Translations under genes and position numbers: made by a program
Notes under the pieces: model-generated
Told to the model about the DNA's origin: nothing
Seen by the model: only the letters and a program-made list of their open reading frames with translations
Database searches by the model: none
Shown: positions 1-8,773 of the stretch, in pieces
Layout: each line of letters opens with the position of its first letter
How positions within the stretch are numbered: the first letter of the stretch is position 1
Source of the DNA: Armatimonadaceae bacterium
GTDB taxonomy: Bacteria; Armatimonadota; Armatimonadia; Armatimonadales; Armatimonadaceae
Length of the DNA: 41,357 nucleotides
Reading direction: 5' to 3'
Assembly: GCA_030447685.1 (NCBI GenBank)
Contig: JAUJOK010000003.1
Location: 46,669-88,025 of the forward strand

Positions 1-309
1 ACCCGAAGAGACAACACGCTGTACGTCCACCTGCACCGCGACCCCGTTTCCCGCGCCGTCAAGCTCAAACCGCTGGAAACCGCACCGCGCCGGGCGACGC
101 TCTTGAACACGGGTACGCCGGTCGAGTTCGCGGTCGAGATGGTTCCCAGCGACCACGCCGAGCAGAAGGCGTACCTGCGCCTGTACAACCTGCCCGTGAA
201 CGAACTGGCGAACACCGTCCCGATCATCAAGTTAGAGTTCGATACGCTGCCTGCCCCGACCCCGCCGCCGAGCGAAAACGCGGAAACCGCCGAAATCCTG
301 CGCCGGTAG
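1..309 (+). CDS. C-terminal fragment of a probable GH29 alpha-L-fucosidase
   Basis: The reading frame is open from the first base of the window and ends at TAG 307-309, so only the last 102 residues are present. The visible stretch (DNTLYVHLHRDP near its start, a middle segment assigning a value to a modified residue list, then VPIIKLEFDTLP) resembles the small beta-sandwich domain that closes family GH29 alpha-L-fucosidases, where a strand beginning NTLYVH and a strand ending in V-I-x-L-E-x-D are typical. The catalytic barrel lies outside the window, so the assignment cannot be confirmed. The last 20 residues are proline- and glutamate-rich and look like a flexible tail. Alternative: the C-terminal beta domain of another glycoside hydrolase. 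Confidence 0.6.
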   Translation, partial: TRRDNTLYVHLHRDPVSRAVKLKPLETAPRRATLLNTGTPVEFAVEMVPSDHAEQKAYLRLYNLPVNELANTVPIIKLEFDTLPAPTPPPSENAETAEILRR

Positions 310-354
310 ACAGTCCTCAGCCCCTGCCCGGCAGCTAATCGCCACCAACACCTA

Positions 355-1407
355 TTATTTCTTGGATTCCGATGGCTTAACTGCATCAGATGGCTTTTCA
401 GAATGCACAGGCGGTTCTGCCTCCAAAACTGCTATTTGTCCTCTTTCCCACAGTTCAACCTTATAGAGACCGTGCCGGTCTATTTCTTCAAGCGGAACGA
501 AAAGTTCGCCTGAATTTTTATCCCGAAAGCCCCGACGAGAGGTAAAATCCTGCGCCTTGCCTATAGCAATCTGAGCAGTGTGCAAACCGTTTGTTATACG
601 AACTCCCGTTGCGTTTAACTGTATCGGAATACCCAGCGATCTTAGCGCGCTTGCCGCTACATACAACACGCCATTGTGACGCTGAACCTTGTCCTGTGTG
701 CTCCACCACTCCAAGCCCGCGCTTATTCCCCAATCATCCGGGGGCAACAGCTTCTCGTGCTTCAGCCACATACGCGCACCTGCAATGTTGCCCTGCGCAT
801 TACTGACTAAACGAAGATAATCGAAGTCCTGAATTTTCCCCTTGGGCGGATCAAGCCGCAGCTTGCCATGAAAAACTTTCTGGCTCAGCACGACTGCCTT
901 AGGGGAGAAATCATAAGTAAGCGATGCTATGACGGGATCGCTGGCAGCGTCCGATGTTTTCTCGATCCGCTGGTGCAGCCTGTCTATAGCTTGGCGCAGT
1001 TTCGGGTCATGGAGAAACCGGGTTGCAAACGATATTCGTAACCTTAGCCATTTCTCCTTCTCCACTTTGGAAGGTGCTTTAATGGCTGCTTGTGCCAGTG
1101 CATGATCCAGCGTAAAGTACCAGGGAGCAACGAATGGCGGCTTGAGTCTATTGTTTGAATCTATGGTCTCAATACGCCATAGACCCTGTTGTTCCTCGGC
1201 GATGCGCAAAACGGCAGGTAAAATTGTAACAAGCCGCTCGTAATCACGTTCCTCCAAGGGGATTGGCTTATTGTCTCGGTACTCGTAAGCATGAAGCTCA
1301 TGTAGAACAGCCACCGGGTCATCCGCCGGTTTCATGTCGTTGTTTTGTGCCGCTGCACAAAGGGCTGCGAGGCACAGAAACGTCACCACTATTGTCATTG
1401 TTTTCAT
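355..1407 (-). CDS. Secreted hypothetical protein with a possible copper-amine-oxidase-N-like domain
   Basis: The start is the ATG at 1407, preceded by a strong AAAGGAGGTGG ribosome site; an upstream in-frame GTG lies inside that site and is rejected. The 350-residue product begins with a signal peptide (MKTMTIVVTFLCLAALCAAAQ). The middle is a helical, charged region. From about residue 245 there are two halves, NGVLYVAASALRSLGIPIQL and GELFVPLEEIDRHGL, spaced like the V-x-L-R-x-x-x-E-x-L-G halves of copper amine oxidase N-domains that often sit on secreted bacterial proteins; this is a resemblance only. The C-terminal tail is Ser/Lys/Glu-rich. Base composition is clearly lower in GC than the flanking genes, which hints at a different origin. 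Function unknown. Confidence 0.75.
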   Translation of the reverse strand: MKTMTIVVTFLCLAALCAAAQNNDMKPADDPVAVLHELHAYEYRDNKPIPLEERDYERLVTILPAVLRIAEEQQGLWRIETIDSNNRLKPPFVAPWYFTLDHALAQAAIKAPSKVEKEKWLRLRISFATRFLHDPKLRQAIDRLHQRIEKTSDAASDPVIASLTYDFSPKAVVLSQKVFHGKLRLDPPKGKIQDFDYLRLVSNAQGNIAGARMWLKHEKLLPPDDWGISAGLEWWSTQDKVQRHNGVLYVAASALRSLGIPIQLNATGVRITNGLHTAQIAIGKAQDFTSRRGFRDKNSGELFVPLEEIDRHGLYKVELWERGQIAVLEAEPPVHSEKPSDAVKPSESKK

Positions 1408-1563
1408 AACTCCACCTCCTTTCACAACGTGTTAGCGCAGGCGCATTCGTGGGCCATCTTCGCTTCTGGTAGCAATCTTTGATTTGTGCCCGCAACCGCT
1501 TTGTCTTCATTTCCGTTCTATGCTACACTGAACTACTGAATTATCGCCTGCACCTCCTTCTTC

Positions 1564-1605
1564 CTCCCCCTCTCCCACAGGGTGGGGGAGAGGTTGGGGA
1601 GGGGG
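1564..1605. repeat. Palindromic C/G-rich dispersed repeat (REP-like)
   Basis: Left arm CTCCCCCTCTCCCAC, a short loop, then a right arm GTGGGGGAGAGG followed by TTGGGGAGGGGG. The same building blocks occur inside mfd at 37649-37746. It lies in the 232-base gap before the VWA gene, just upstream of its start. On the plus strand it is followed by TTTTC, so it could also act as a terminator-like hairpin, but no plus-strand gene ends here. Confidence 0.6.
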
Positions 1606-1639
1606 TTTTCTACTCGCCAAACAGACGGGAAGCCGTATC

Positions 1640-4600
1640 ATGCCGGTGTCGTTCGATCAGCCGTGGCTCCTGCTCGCTCTGCTTTCGCTGCCCCTGTTCT
1701 GGTGGGTGGCCCGCCATTCGCTCGCCGACCTCGCGCCGCTGCGCCGCAATATTGCGCTCGGTCTGCGCTGCGTCATCGTGCTGGCGGTGGTGCTGGCGCT
1801 GGCGGGCATGAACTGGGTGAAGCGCAACAGCGCCACCTGCACGCTGTTCGTGGTGGATGCCTCCTACTCCCTGCCCCGCGCCAAGCGCGAACAGGCGCTG
1901 GCGTTCGTGCGGCATTCCATGAAGAACATGCGCGACAGCGACCGGGTCGGCGTCATCGCGTTCGGCTCGGATGCGCGGCTGGCCGTGCCGCCGATGGAGC
2001 GCGGGCAGATGGTCGCGGAGATGACCGTGCCGGACGGGTCGCAGACCAATATCGCCCGCGCCGTCACCTTCGCCCTGTCCGCTTTCCCCCCCAACATGGC
2101 GAAGCGCATCGTGCTGGTTTCGGACGGTAACGAGAACGCCGGGGATGCCCGGCAGGCCGCGCAGTCCGCCGCCGTGGAAGACGTGCCGGTCGACGTTATC
2201 ACCCTTTCGAACGACCTTCAGGAAGAGGCGACGCTTGACCGGATGCTGACGCCGCCCGATGCCAAGCGCGGCGAGCCGTTCCCGGTCAAGGTGGTGGCGA
2301 CCTCGCTGAAGGGCGGGCAGGGGACGCTGCGCCTGTTTCGCAACGGGAAGTATGTCGGCGAGCAGAAGGTCAACCTGAAGCCCGGCAAGAACGTCATTAC
2401 CCTGCCGCAGAAGGCGGAAACGCCCGGCTTCTATACCTACGAGGCGATTCTGACGACGGGTGTCGGGCAGGACACCTTAAGCGAAAACAACCGGGCTATG
2501 AGCTTCGTCAAGGTGCAGGGCAAGCCGCGCATACTGGCGGTGGAGGGCGTGCCGGGGCAGGAAAAGTATCTCACCCGCGCACTTCAGGCGCAGAAGGTGG
2601 ATGTGGACGTGCGCCCACCCGCGCAGATTCCGACGCAGATGGCCCAGCTTCTCAGCTATGACGCCGTGGTGCTGTCCGACGTTCCGGCTTCCGCGCTCAC
2701 GCAGACGCAGATGAAGGTGTTGCAGGCGGGTGTGCGCGACATGGGCATGGGTCTGGCGATGGTCGGCGGCGAGCAGGCGTTCGGCGCGGGCGGCTACTTT
2801 AAGACGCCTATCGAGGAGGCGCTGCCGGTCGAGATGGATGTCCGCAAGATGCGCCGCTATCCCGGTGTCGCGCTGGCGCTGGCGATTGACCGCAGCGGCT
2901 CGATGGGCGCGTGCCACTGCGGCGGCACCGGCGAGCGAGTGAACGGGGGCATCAACAAGACCGATGTTTCCCGCGAGGCGGCGAACCGCGCGGTCGAGGC
3001 GCTGAACCCGGCGGATCAGGTGGGCGTTATCGCGGTGGACAATATTGCCACCACGGTTGTCCCGATGCAGTATGCCACGGACAAGGACAAAATCCGGTCG
3101 GGCATCGGCACTATCGAGGCGGGCGGCAATACCAACCTGGCGGGGGGCGTGCGCGCCGCGTATGAGATGCTGCTCGCGGCGGACGCCAAGCTGAAACACG
3201 CGATCTTAGTTACCGACGGCTGGTCGAACAAATACGACTACACGGAGCTGATCGCCAAGATGCGCCGCGCCAAGATCACGCTGACCGTGGTGGCGGTGGA
3301 CGAGGGCGAGAACCTGTCGTTCCTGCGCGCTCTGGAAAAAGTCGCCAAAGAAACCGGCGGGCGCTACTATCTGGTGCAGGACGTTCGCCAGATTCCCAAA
3401 ATCTATACCCGCGAGGTGCAGACGGTTTCCAAGCCGCCGATTATCGAGGAGCCGTTCGCCGCCCGTGTGGCCGCGCCGGACAGCCCGATTATCTCCGGCA
3501 TCTCCTGGGAAGCCGCGCCGCCGCTGCTGGGCTATGATGTGGTCAACCCCAAGCCGACGGCGGAGGTTTCGCTGGTTTCCCATCGCGGCGATACGGTGCT
3601 GGCGACCTGGCAGTACGGCCTGGGCAAATCGCTTGCCTTTACATCGGATGCCAAGGCCCGCTGGGGGGCGCAGTGGGTCGGCTGGCAGGGCTTCGGGCCG
3701 TTCTGGGCGCAGGCGCTGCGCTGGACGCTGAAGCGCAGCGACAACGGCTCCTATCAGACCGGCATTGAACTGGATGGAGGCCGGGGCCGGGTGACGGTGG
3801 ACGCTGTGGACAAGGAAGGGGCGTTCGTCAACTTCCTGGACGCCAGGGCGCGTGTGGTCGGGCCGGATGGGACGATGCAGACCGTGCGCCTGACGCAGAC
3901 GGGTTCCGGGCGCTATGAAGGCGTCTTCGATGCGACGCGCACCGGCAGCTATGTGGCGACAGTGACACAAAAAGGCGCGGACAACAAGACCCGGATCACC
4001 AATGCGGGCCTTGCCGTCCCCTACTCCCCGGAGTTCCGCGACTGGCGGCCCAATGAGTCTTTGCTCACACGGGTCGCCGACCTGACCGGCGGCAAGATGC
4101 TTCCCAGCGGCGAAACAGTCTTTCAGGAGCGGCGCATCGCCCGCACGCCGGTTTCGCTGGCGCTGCCGCTGCTGCTGTTCGCCCTGCTGCTGTTTCCCCT
4201 GGACGTGGCCACACGCCGACTGATGCTGTCCGGCGGGCAGGCCAGAGAGATGTGGGACGAGACGCGGGAAAAGGCCGGGCAGCGTGTGGCCGCGCGCAAA
4301 CAGCGCGCCCGTAATGTCCAGGCGGCGACGGCATCGATGAACCGGCTTCTGGAGCGCAAAGCGCGCCTGCAAGCCGAGGAAGAGGGATATGACGCGCCAC
4401 AATCAGCACGGGACCAGGAAGCCTCCGCGCCGCCGCCGTCACAGAGCAGCAGTGTCACCTGGGGCGTCCCCCCTCCTGCCACCGCAGCGCCGCCGCCGCA
4501 GCAGCAGCAGCGCCCGGCGGAACCGCCCGCTTCTTCACGCCCGCCCACGAATCCCCCGGCAGGCGAGGAGCCGCCAGCGGCGGGCGGCTATCGATCACGC

Positions 4601-4651
4601 CTGCTGGACGCCAAAAGGCGCGCGGCTCGCAGCGAGGAAGAAGACGGCTGA
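1640..4651 (+). CDS. Membrane protein with two VWA domains and a GATase1-like domain
   Basis: The 1003-residue product starts with two hydrophobic segments (about 9-25 and 38-57) resembling the BatA/aerotolerance N-terminus. A first VWA domain follows with an intact MIDAS motif D73-x-S75-x-S77. Residues near 290-400 (ILAVEGVPGQEKYL ... VVLSDVPAS ... LAMVGGEQAFGAGGY) match the class I glutamine amidotransferase-like fold found in this architecture. A second VWA domain has MIDAS D417-x-S419-x-S421 followed by an unusual ACHCGG cysteine pair. A last transmembrane helix lies at about 836-855, then a charged cytoplasmic stretch and a Pro/Gln-rich tail of roughly 100 residues. VWA proteins of this layout are metal-dependent protein-interaction platforms; the partner is not known here. 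It runs convergently into the pseudokinase gene, 18 bases apart. The start has only a weak GGGAAG site. Confidence 0.88.
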   Translation: MPVSFDQPWLLLALLSLPLFWWVARHSLADLAPLRRNIALGLRCVIVLAVVLALAGMNWVKRNSATCTLFVVDASYSLPRAKREQALAFVRHSMKNMRDSDRVGVIAFGSDARLAVPPMERGQMVAEMTVPDGSQTNIARAVTFALSAFPPNMAKRIVLVSDGNENAGDARQAAQSAAVEDVPVDVITLSNDLQEEATLDRMLTPPDAKRGEPFPVKVVATSLKGGQGTLRLFRNGKYVGEQKVNLKPGKNVITLPQKAETPGFYTYEAILTTGVGQDTLSENNRAMSFVKVQGKPRILAVEGVPGQEKYLTRALQAQKVDVDVRPPAQIPTQMAQLLSYDAVVLSDVPASALTQTQMKVLQAGVRDMGMGLAMVGGEQAFGAGGYFKTPIEEALPVEMDVRKMRRYPGVALALAIDRSGSMGACHCGGTGERVNGGINKTDVSREAANRAVEALNPADQVGVIAVDNIATTVVPMQYATDKDKIRSGIGTIEAGGNTNLAGGVRAAYEMLLAADAKLKHAILVTDGWSNKYDYTELIAKMRRAKITLTVVAVDEGENLSFLRALEKVAKETGGRYYLVQDVRQIPKIYTREVQTVSKPPIIEEPFAARVAAPDSPIISGISWEAAPPLLGYDVVNPKPTAEVSLVSHRGDTVLATWQYGLGKSLAFTSDAKARWGAQWVGWQGFGPFWAQALRWTLKRSDNGSYQTGIELDGGRGRVTVDAVDKEGAFVNFLDARARVVGPDGTMQTVRLTQTGSGRYEGVFDATRTGSYVATVTQKGADNKTRITNAGLAVPYSPEFRDWRPNESLLTRVADLTGGKMLPSGETVFQERRIARTPVSLALPLLLFALLLFPLDVATRRLMLSGGQAREMWDETREKAGQRVAARKQRARNVQAATASMNRLLERKARLQAEEEGYDAPQSARDQEASAPPPSQSSSVTWGVPPPATAAPPPQQQQRPAEPPASSRPPTNPPAGEEPPAAGGYRSRLLDAKRRAARSEEEDG

Positions 4652-4669
4652 AAGGGCTGCTGCTGTTTC

Positions 4670-6631
4670 TTACCGCATGAAGGCCCAGGTATAGGGGCGG
4701 CGCTGCGGGTCTTCGCCGGTACCGGTCATCTGAGTGCCATGCGTCAGCCGTCCTAAATTGACGCCCAGACGCCAGAAGCCTTTCGCCGGTTCCTCAATCA
4801 CCTTTTTTTCCCACAGGGTGATTTCGCCGGTATCCGTAAACAGGTCACCGGCGATCTCCACTTTCACCGGCCCGTCGTTCGTTTCCACCGTCATCGTCCC
4901 CACAAACTGATACCCTGCCTGGCGCGTGATGACCAATGTGGCCGGGCGGCGCGCATGGGTTCCGCGCCAGGTTCCGACCAGGCTTATTTCATCCCCCCGT
5001 CGTTTCGGCGCGGGTGCTGTCGGCAGCCTTTCCGGTGCAGGCCGTGATGGCTGCTGCTGCCGCCGCCGCCGCCGCCGGGGTGACGCATCCGGCGGAGAAC
5101 CCCGTCGTGGATTCCGCTCCGTCTGCGGCTCCATTTCCGGCGGCACGTTCCACACGATGATCGGCTCCCCCATTGCTGCTCGGTTCGCGGTGCGCGTGCT
5201 TCGCCGGGGCCGCCGCCGCCGCTGCCGCTGCTCGACGGACGGGGAGGTACGCAGCGAAGGCGGCTGCTTTCTCGCCGCCTTTGCCACGACAAGGGGCTGC
5301 CGGGCAGGCGCGCGTTTGCGCTGCTTCTGCGGCGGGCGGGAAGGACGTGCCGTCGCTCCTGTCGGCTCCGCTGCGGCGGTCACGGCGGCGGCGGCGGCGC
5401 GTCTTCTTTTCTGAACCGACGGACGGGGAGGGCGTTTGACGGCTGCCGTCTGCTGGCCTGCCGCAGGCGCGGCAGGTTTTGGGTTGGCGGCGCGAACCGC
5501 AGGTCGGCGTTTTGCCGGGGCGGACGGGCGTTCGGGCCGAAGAGGCGGAGGCCGCCAGTTATCGGCAGGCTCCTGTTCCGCGACACGCGGCGCAGGTTTC
5601 GGCGCAGGCTGCCGAGGCGGCGCGGCTGGCTTTGGTTTGGGGCGCGCGGGCGGAACCGCTGGAGGCGCTTGCCGTACCGGCGGGGGCAGTTCCGTCCGCG
5701 CGATCTGCCGGGGCGGCGTGGCCGGACGGAAAAGCATCGCCGCGCCTATCAGCACGATCAGCAGCGCCAGGCCCGTTACCGCCAGCGACACCTGCTTTCG
5801 CCGCCGGGCCAGCGCCGTCTCTTTGTCCGATACCCAGGGCCACGGCCCTTGCCGTGACCACAGCGCGCGGGGAACCGCCGCCGCGCGAAAAGCGTTCGCG
5901 AAGGCGCGCGCCGAGGTAAACTTACCGGCGGCTTCCGGGTCCATCGCCCGTCGCAGAAAACGCAACGCGGCGGGAGAAACCTGGGGAAGAGAGGCGTCGG
6001 CCAGCAGAGCCGCCCGGCTGGAGGCGGTTGAGGCATTCTTTGCGGCTGCGGACGGCTGACCCGTCAGCATCTCGTACAAAAGCGCCGCCAGGGACAGAAT
6101 GACCGCCGTGGGCGCGACATTTCTATCCGAGGATTTGGGCGCATTTCGCGGCGCTTCCAGAATCTCCGTGAGCTTGACTCGCCCATCGGCAAGAAGCATG
6201 ATCTGCCGTGGGTCAAGATTGCCGGAAGGGAGCTGACTGGCGTGAAGCGCGTCCAGCGCATCGGCTGCCGGATACAGGATGCTGGCGGCTTCGGCGGGCG
6301 CAAGCGGCCCGCGCGCGAGCCGTTCGCGCAGCGTAATGCCTTCCAGGAATTCCGTTACCAGGAAATGGGTGCCGCCCTGCTCGCGTATGCCGTAGATCGT
6401 CAGAAGGTTCGGATGTCCCAGCCCTCCCATGAGCCGGGCCGCGCGCTGCCACCGTTCGATTAAGTCTCTGCGCCGCCGCCCCGTCGTTTCCGGCGGCACT
6501 ACCAGCACCTTGACCGCTACCTTTCGCTTGAGGCGCGGGTCGGTGGCTTCATAAACGATAGACCGACTGCCGCGACCTAACTCCCGGTCCAGCGTGTAGT
6601 CGCCCAGCTTTTTTTCCGGATTGGTCGGCAT
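4670..6631 (-). CDS. Membrane-anchored Ser/Thr pseudokinase with extracytoplasmic C-terminal module
   Basis: The protein has about 653 residues if the ATG at 6631 is used; an in-frame TTG at 6643 is the alternative and neither has a good ribosome site. The N-terminal 260 residues align by eye with the neighbouring kinase. The glycine loop is altered (GRGSRSIV) and Lys41 (VAVK) is kept. The catalytic loop HRDIKPSN is replaced by SGNLDPRQ and the DFG motif by EIL at 156-158, so the base, magnesium ligand and phosphate-neutralising lysine are all gone. Catalysis is therefore not expected. A transmembrane helix (VSLAVTGLALLIVLIGAAML) is followed by about 230 residues rich in Pro, Ala, Arg and Lys, and then the roughly 100-residue module beginning LVGTWRGTHARRPATLVITR that it shares with the kinase. 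It is the second gene of the operon, 66-78 bases downstream. A regulatory or scaffold role for the partner kinase is an inference. Confidence 0.87.
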   Translation of the reverse strand: MPTNPEKKLGDYTLDRELGRGSRSIVYEATDPRLKRKVAVKVLVVPPETTGRRRRDLIERWQRAARLMGGLGHPNLLTIYGIREQGGTHFLVTEFLEGITLRERLARGPLAPAEAASILYPAADALDALHASQLPSGNLDPRQIMLLADGRVKLTEILEAPRNAPKSSDRNVAPTAVILSLAALLYEMLTGQPSAAAKNASTASSRAALLADASLPQVSPAALRFLRRAMDPEAAGKFTSARAFANAFRAAAVPRALWSRQGPWPWVSDKETALARRRKQVSLAVTGLALLIVLIGAAMLFRPATPPRQIARTELPPPVRQAPPAVPPARPKPKPAAPPRQPAPKPAPRVAEQEPADNWRPPPLRPERPSAPAKRRPAVRAANPKPAAPAAGQQTAAVKRPPRPSVQKRRRAAAAAVTAAAEPTGATARPSRPPQKQRKRAPARQPLVVAKAARKQPPSLRTSPSVEQRQRRRRPRRSTRTANRAAMGEPIIVWNVPPEMEPQTERNPRRGSPPDASPRRRRRRQQQPSRPAPERLPTAPAPKRRGDEISLVGTWRGTHARRPATLVITRQAGYQFVGTMTVETNDGPVKVEIAGDLFTDTGEITLWEKKVIEEPAKGFWRLGVNLGRLTHGTQMTGTGEDPQRRPYTWAFMR

Positions 6632-6709
6632 ACTCAAAAGCAAACCCTGACTGACGAAACAGGCCCGGCAGCGCTCAGATACAGCAGCCGAAGCGGGCGT
6701 ATAAATAAA

Positions 6710-8626
6710 TCAGCGCGCAAAGAACCAGGTGTAGGTGCGTCCACCCCTATCGGTTCCCGATCCCGTCATGCGTCCCTGTCCCGACAGGCGCCCGGCGTTC
6801 GTTCCCAGGTCCCAGGAATTCCGCCGCTGCTCGGTGAGCACCCGTCGTTCGCGCAGGATGAGTCCCGACCCGCCACGCGTGACACTTCCACTGACGGCCA
6901 CGCGAATCCTGCCTTCATTGGTTCGTACCGTCATCGTCCCGGAAAAATCATCCCCGCGATGCCGCGTAATAGTCAGGGTCGCCGGGTTGCCCGTGTGGAA
7001 GCCCTGCCAGGTTCCTACAAGCGCCGGAGCAGCCGGGTCTTCCTTTGCCGGGGACGCTGTTTCTGCGTCCGTTGTGGCCGGTTCCCGGGCAGCAGCAGGT
7101 GGCGGCAGTGGCGGCACCGCCCCAGGAGACTGCTCGGTTACACGCTCCGCAGGCGGCGCAGGAGAAGAGGCCGCAGGCTCGGATACTTCACGCCGTCTTT
7201 TCCTGCGCCGGGGCGCTTCCTGGCGCGGTTCCGGCTCCACCACGGCGGTTACTGCTGCTGCGCGGTGCTCCCGTTTCGGCGCTGCTGCTGCTTGTTCGGG
7301 TTCCTGAGCGCTGCTCTGCCGGGGTTCTTCCGGAACCGTGGTTTCGATCCGGTTTGGCCGGGGCGTTTCTTCCTTGATAGTTACCGTCGGCGAATTGTTC
7401 CGCTCAGCAGCCACCTGTGTCTGGCGCGGAGCGGCGTTTTCCGGCTTTGCGACCGGCCTGTCCGGGACGACCGGCGATTGCGCCGTCGCCGGTCTGGCTG
7501 CCGCCGGGGCGGTTCCTGCCGGGGGGACGGCGGTTGTGCGCGCGGGGACGGGTCTTTCCGCGCCGCGTGAGCGCAGCAGGTAACTGGCCCCGACAAGAGC
7601 CGGGATAAGCAGCGCGCCCGCCGCAAGGAGCGGCAGCGGCCGGCGCGCCAGCCGCTGCCGCGGCGGCGCAGGCGACGGCGGCGACACCGGGGCGGCGGCG
7701 GCAGCCGCCACTGCCCCTCCCTTGGCTCCCGCCCCCGTTCGCTGGGGCTGTCGAGGCTGCGGCTGCCGCGCCGCCGTTGCCGCCGTCGCTGCCGGGGGGG
7801 CGCTTATTGCCGCCGCCCGAAAAGCGGCGGCAAGCGCGCTGGCTGTTCCGTAGCGCTTCGACGGGTCTTTTTCCAGCGCGTTCTGCAGGACTTTTTGAAC
7901 CGGCGCGGAAACACCGGGCAGGGGCGTCGGGGGCTGGTGAGCGACCTGGTACAGAACGGAAGCGATGGTCGCCGCCGTGAAGGGAGGCTTGCCCGCCAGC
8001 ATCTCATACAGCAGCACGCCCAGCGACCAGATGTCCGAGGCGGCGGTGGCGTTGTTTCCCTCGATCTGCTCGGGAGACATATAGGACGGAGAGCCGACCA
8101 TTGTCCCGGCCTGGGTCATTGTGGTATCGTCCGCCTGCCGCGCCACGCCGAAATCCATCAGCTTGACGCCCCCGCCCGGCAGCAGCATCACATTCGAGGG
8201 CTTGATGTCACGATGCAGAACCCCCTGCGCGTGAACGGCGTCCAGTCCCGCCGCGACCTGATCCAGAATATCGGCGGCTTCGTGCGCGGACAGCGGCCCG
8301 GTGTCCAGCCGGGCGCGAAGCGTCACACCGTCCAGGTACTCCATTACCAGGAAGTGCAGACCGTCGTGCTCGCCCACATCGAAAATAGTCACCACATTGG
8401 GATGGGAAAGGCTTCCGACCGCCCGCGCCTCGCGCCGCAGCCGCGCGACCAGGGCATCGCGCTCGGCAGGCATCAGGTAGGGCGGCACGGCGAGCAGCTT
8501 CAGCGCCACCGTGCGTCCCAGCCGTGTATCCACCGCTTCGTATACGGTGGACATTCCGCCCCGCCCGGCCTCGCGAACCAGGGAGTAATGCCCCAGAGTA
8601 TTTCCGTAAAGAGTGTGACTGTCCAT
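6710..8626 (-). CDS. Transmembrane Hanks-type Ser/Thr protein kinase
   Basis: The start is the ATG at 8626, after an AGAAG stretch; an in-frame TTG 18 bases upstream is less likely. The 638-residue product has a complete kinase domain: glycine loop GRGGMSTV at 21-28, Lys43, catalytic HRDIKPSN at 138-145, DFG at 158-160 and a SPSYMSPEQ segment at 179-187. Phosphorylation of Ser/Thr in cytoplasmic targets is the family activity. A proline/alanine-rich linker leads to a transmembrane helix near 330-350 (LPLLAAGALLIPALVGASYL). The outer part is a long low-complexity Pro/Ala/Glu/Arg stretch and a final domain of about 103 residues (LVGTWQGFHTGNPATLTITR ... YTWFFAR). This last domain is not PASTA and is shared only with the pseudokinase downstream. 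The gene is first in a two-gene operon and diverges from the FAD oxidoreductase gene. Confidence 0.93.
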   Translation of the reverse strand: MDSHTLYGNTLGHYSLVREAGRGGMSTVYEAVDTRLGRTVALKLLAVPPYLMPAERDALVARLRREARAVGSLSHPNVVTIFDVGEHDGLHFLVMEYLDGVTLRARLDTGPLSAHEAADILDQVAAGLDAVHAQGVLHRDIKPSNVMLLPGGGVKLMDFGVARQADDTTMTQAGTMVGSPSYMSPEQIEGNNATAASDIWSLGVLLYEMLAGKPPFTAATIASVLYQVAHQPPTPLPGVSAPVQKVLQNALEKDPSKRYGTASALAAAFRAAAISAPPAATAATAARQPQPRQPQRTGAGAKGGAVAAAAAAPVSPPSPAPPRQRLARRPLPLLAAGALLIPALVGASYLLRSRGAERPVPARTTAVPPAGTAPAAARPATAQSPVVPDRPVAKPENAAPRQTQVAAERNNSPTVTIKEETPRPNRIETTVPEEPRQSSAQEPEQAAAAPKREHRAAAVTAVVEPEPRQEAPRRRKRRREVSEPAASSPAPPAERVTEQSPGAVPPLPPPAAAREPATTDAETASPAKEDPAAPALVGTWQGFHTGNPATLTITRHRGDDFSGTMTVRTNEGRIRVAVSGSVTRGGSGLILRERRVLTEQRRNSWDLGTNAGRLSGQGRMTGSGTDRGGRTYTWFFAR

Positions 8627-8646
8627 TTTTTCTTCTGCCCCCAAGG

Positions 8647-8688
8647 GGAATACCCACGCCTAAAGTTTCGGAAACGAGCGGGTATTCC
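8647..8688. promoter_or_regulatory. Nested inverted repeat in the kinase operon leader
   Basis: GGAATACCC at 8647-8655 is matched by its exact reverse complement GGGTATTCC at 8680-8688. In the centre lies a second small inverted repeat, GTTTC-G-GAAAC. The element starts about 20 bases before the kinase start and lies in the 147-base gap between the divergent kinase and oxidoreductase genes. It could be an operator or a leader hairpin; which one cannot be told by eye. Confidence 0.45.
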
Positions 8689-8773
8689 GGGGTTTTCCAG
8701 CGTGTGCCCGCCCCCGGCTACAGAGTTCGATCCGGGGAGGCGGGTATACTGCGCATAGAAAGGAAGTTCCGCC

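Noticed and set aside
3206..4402. 398-residue minus-strand frame within the VWA gene
   Set aside because: Arg/His/Gln-rich shadow of a high-GC gene, no ribosome site, opposite a protein with clear domains.
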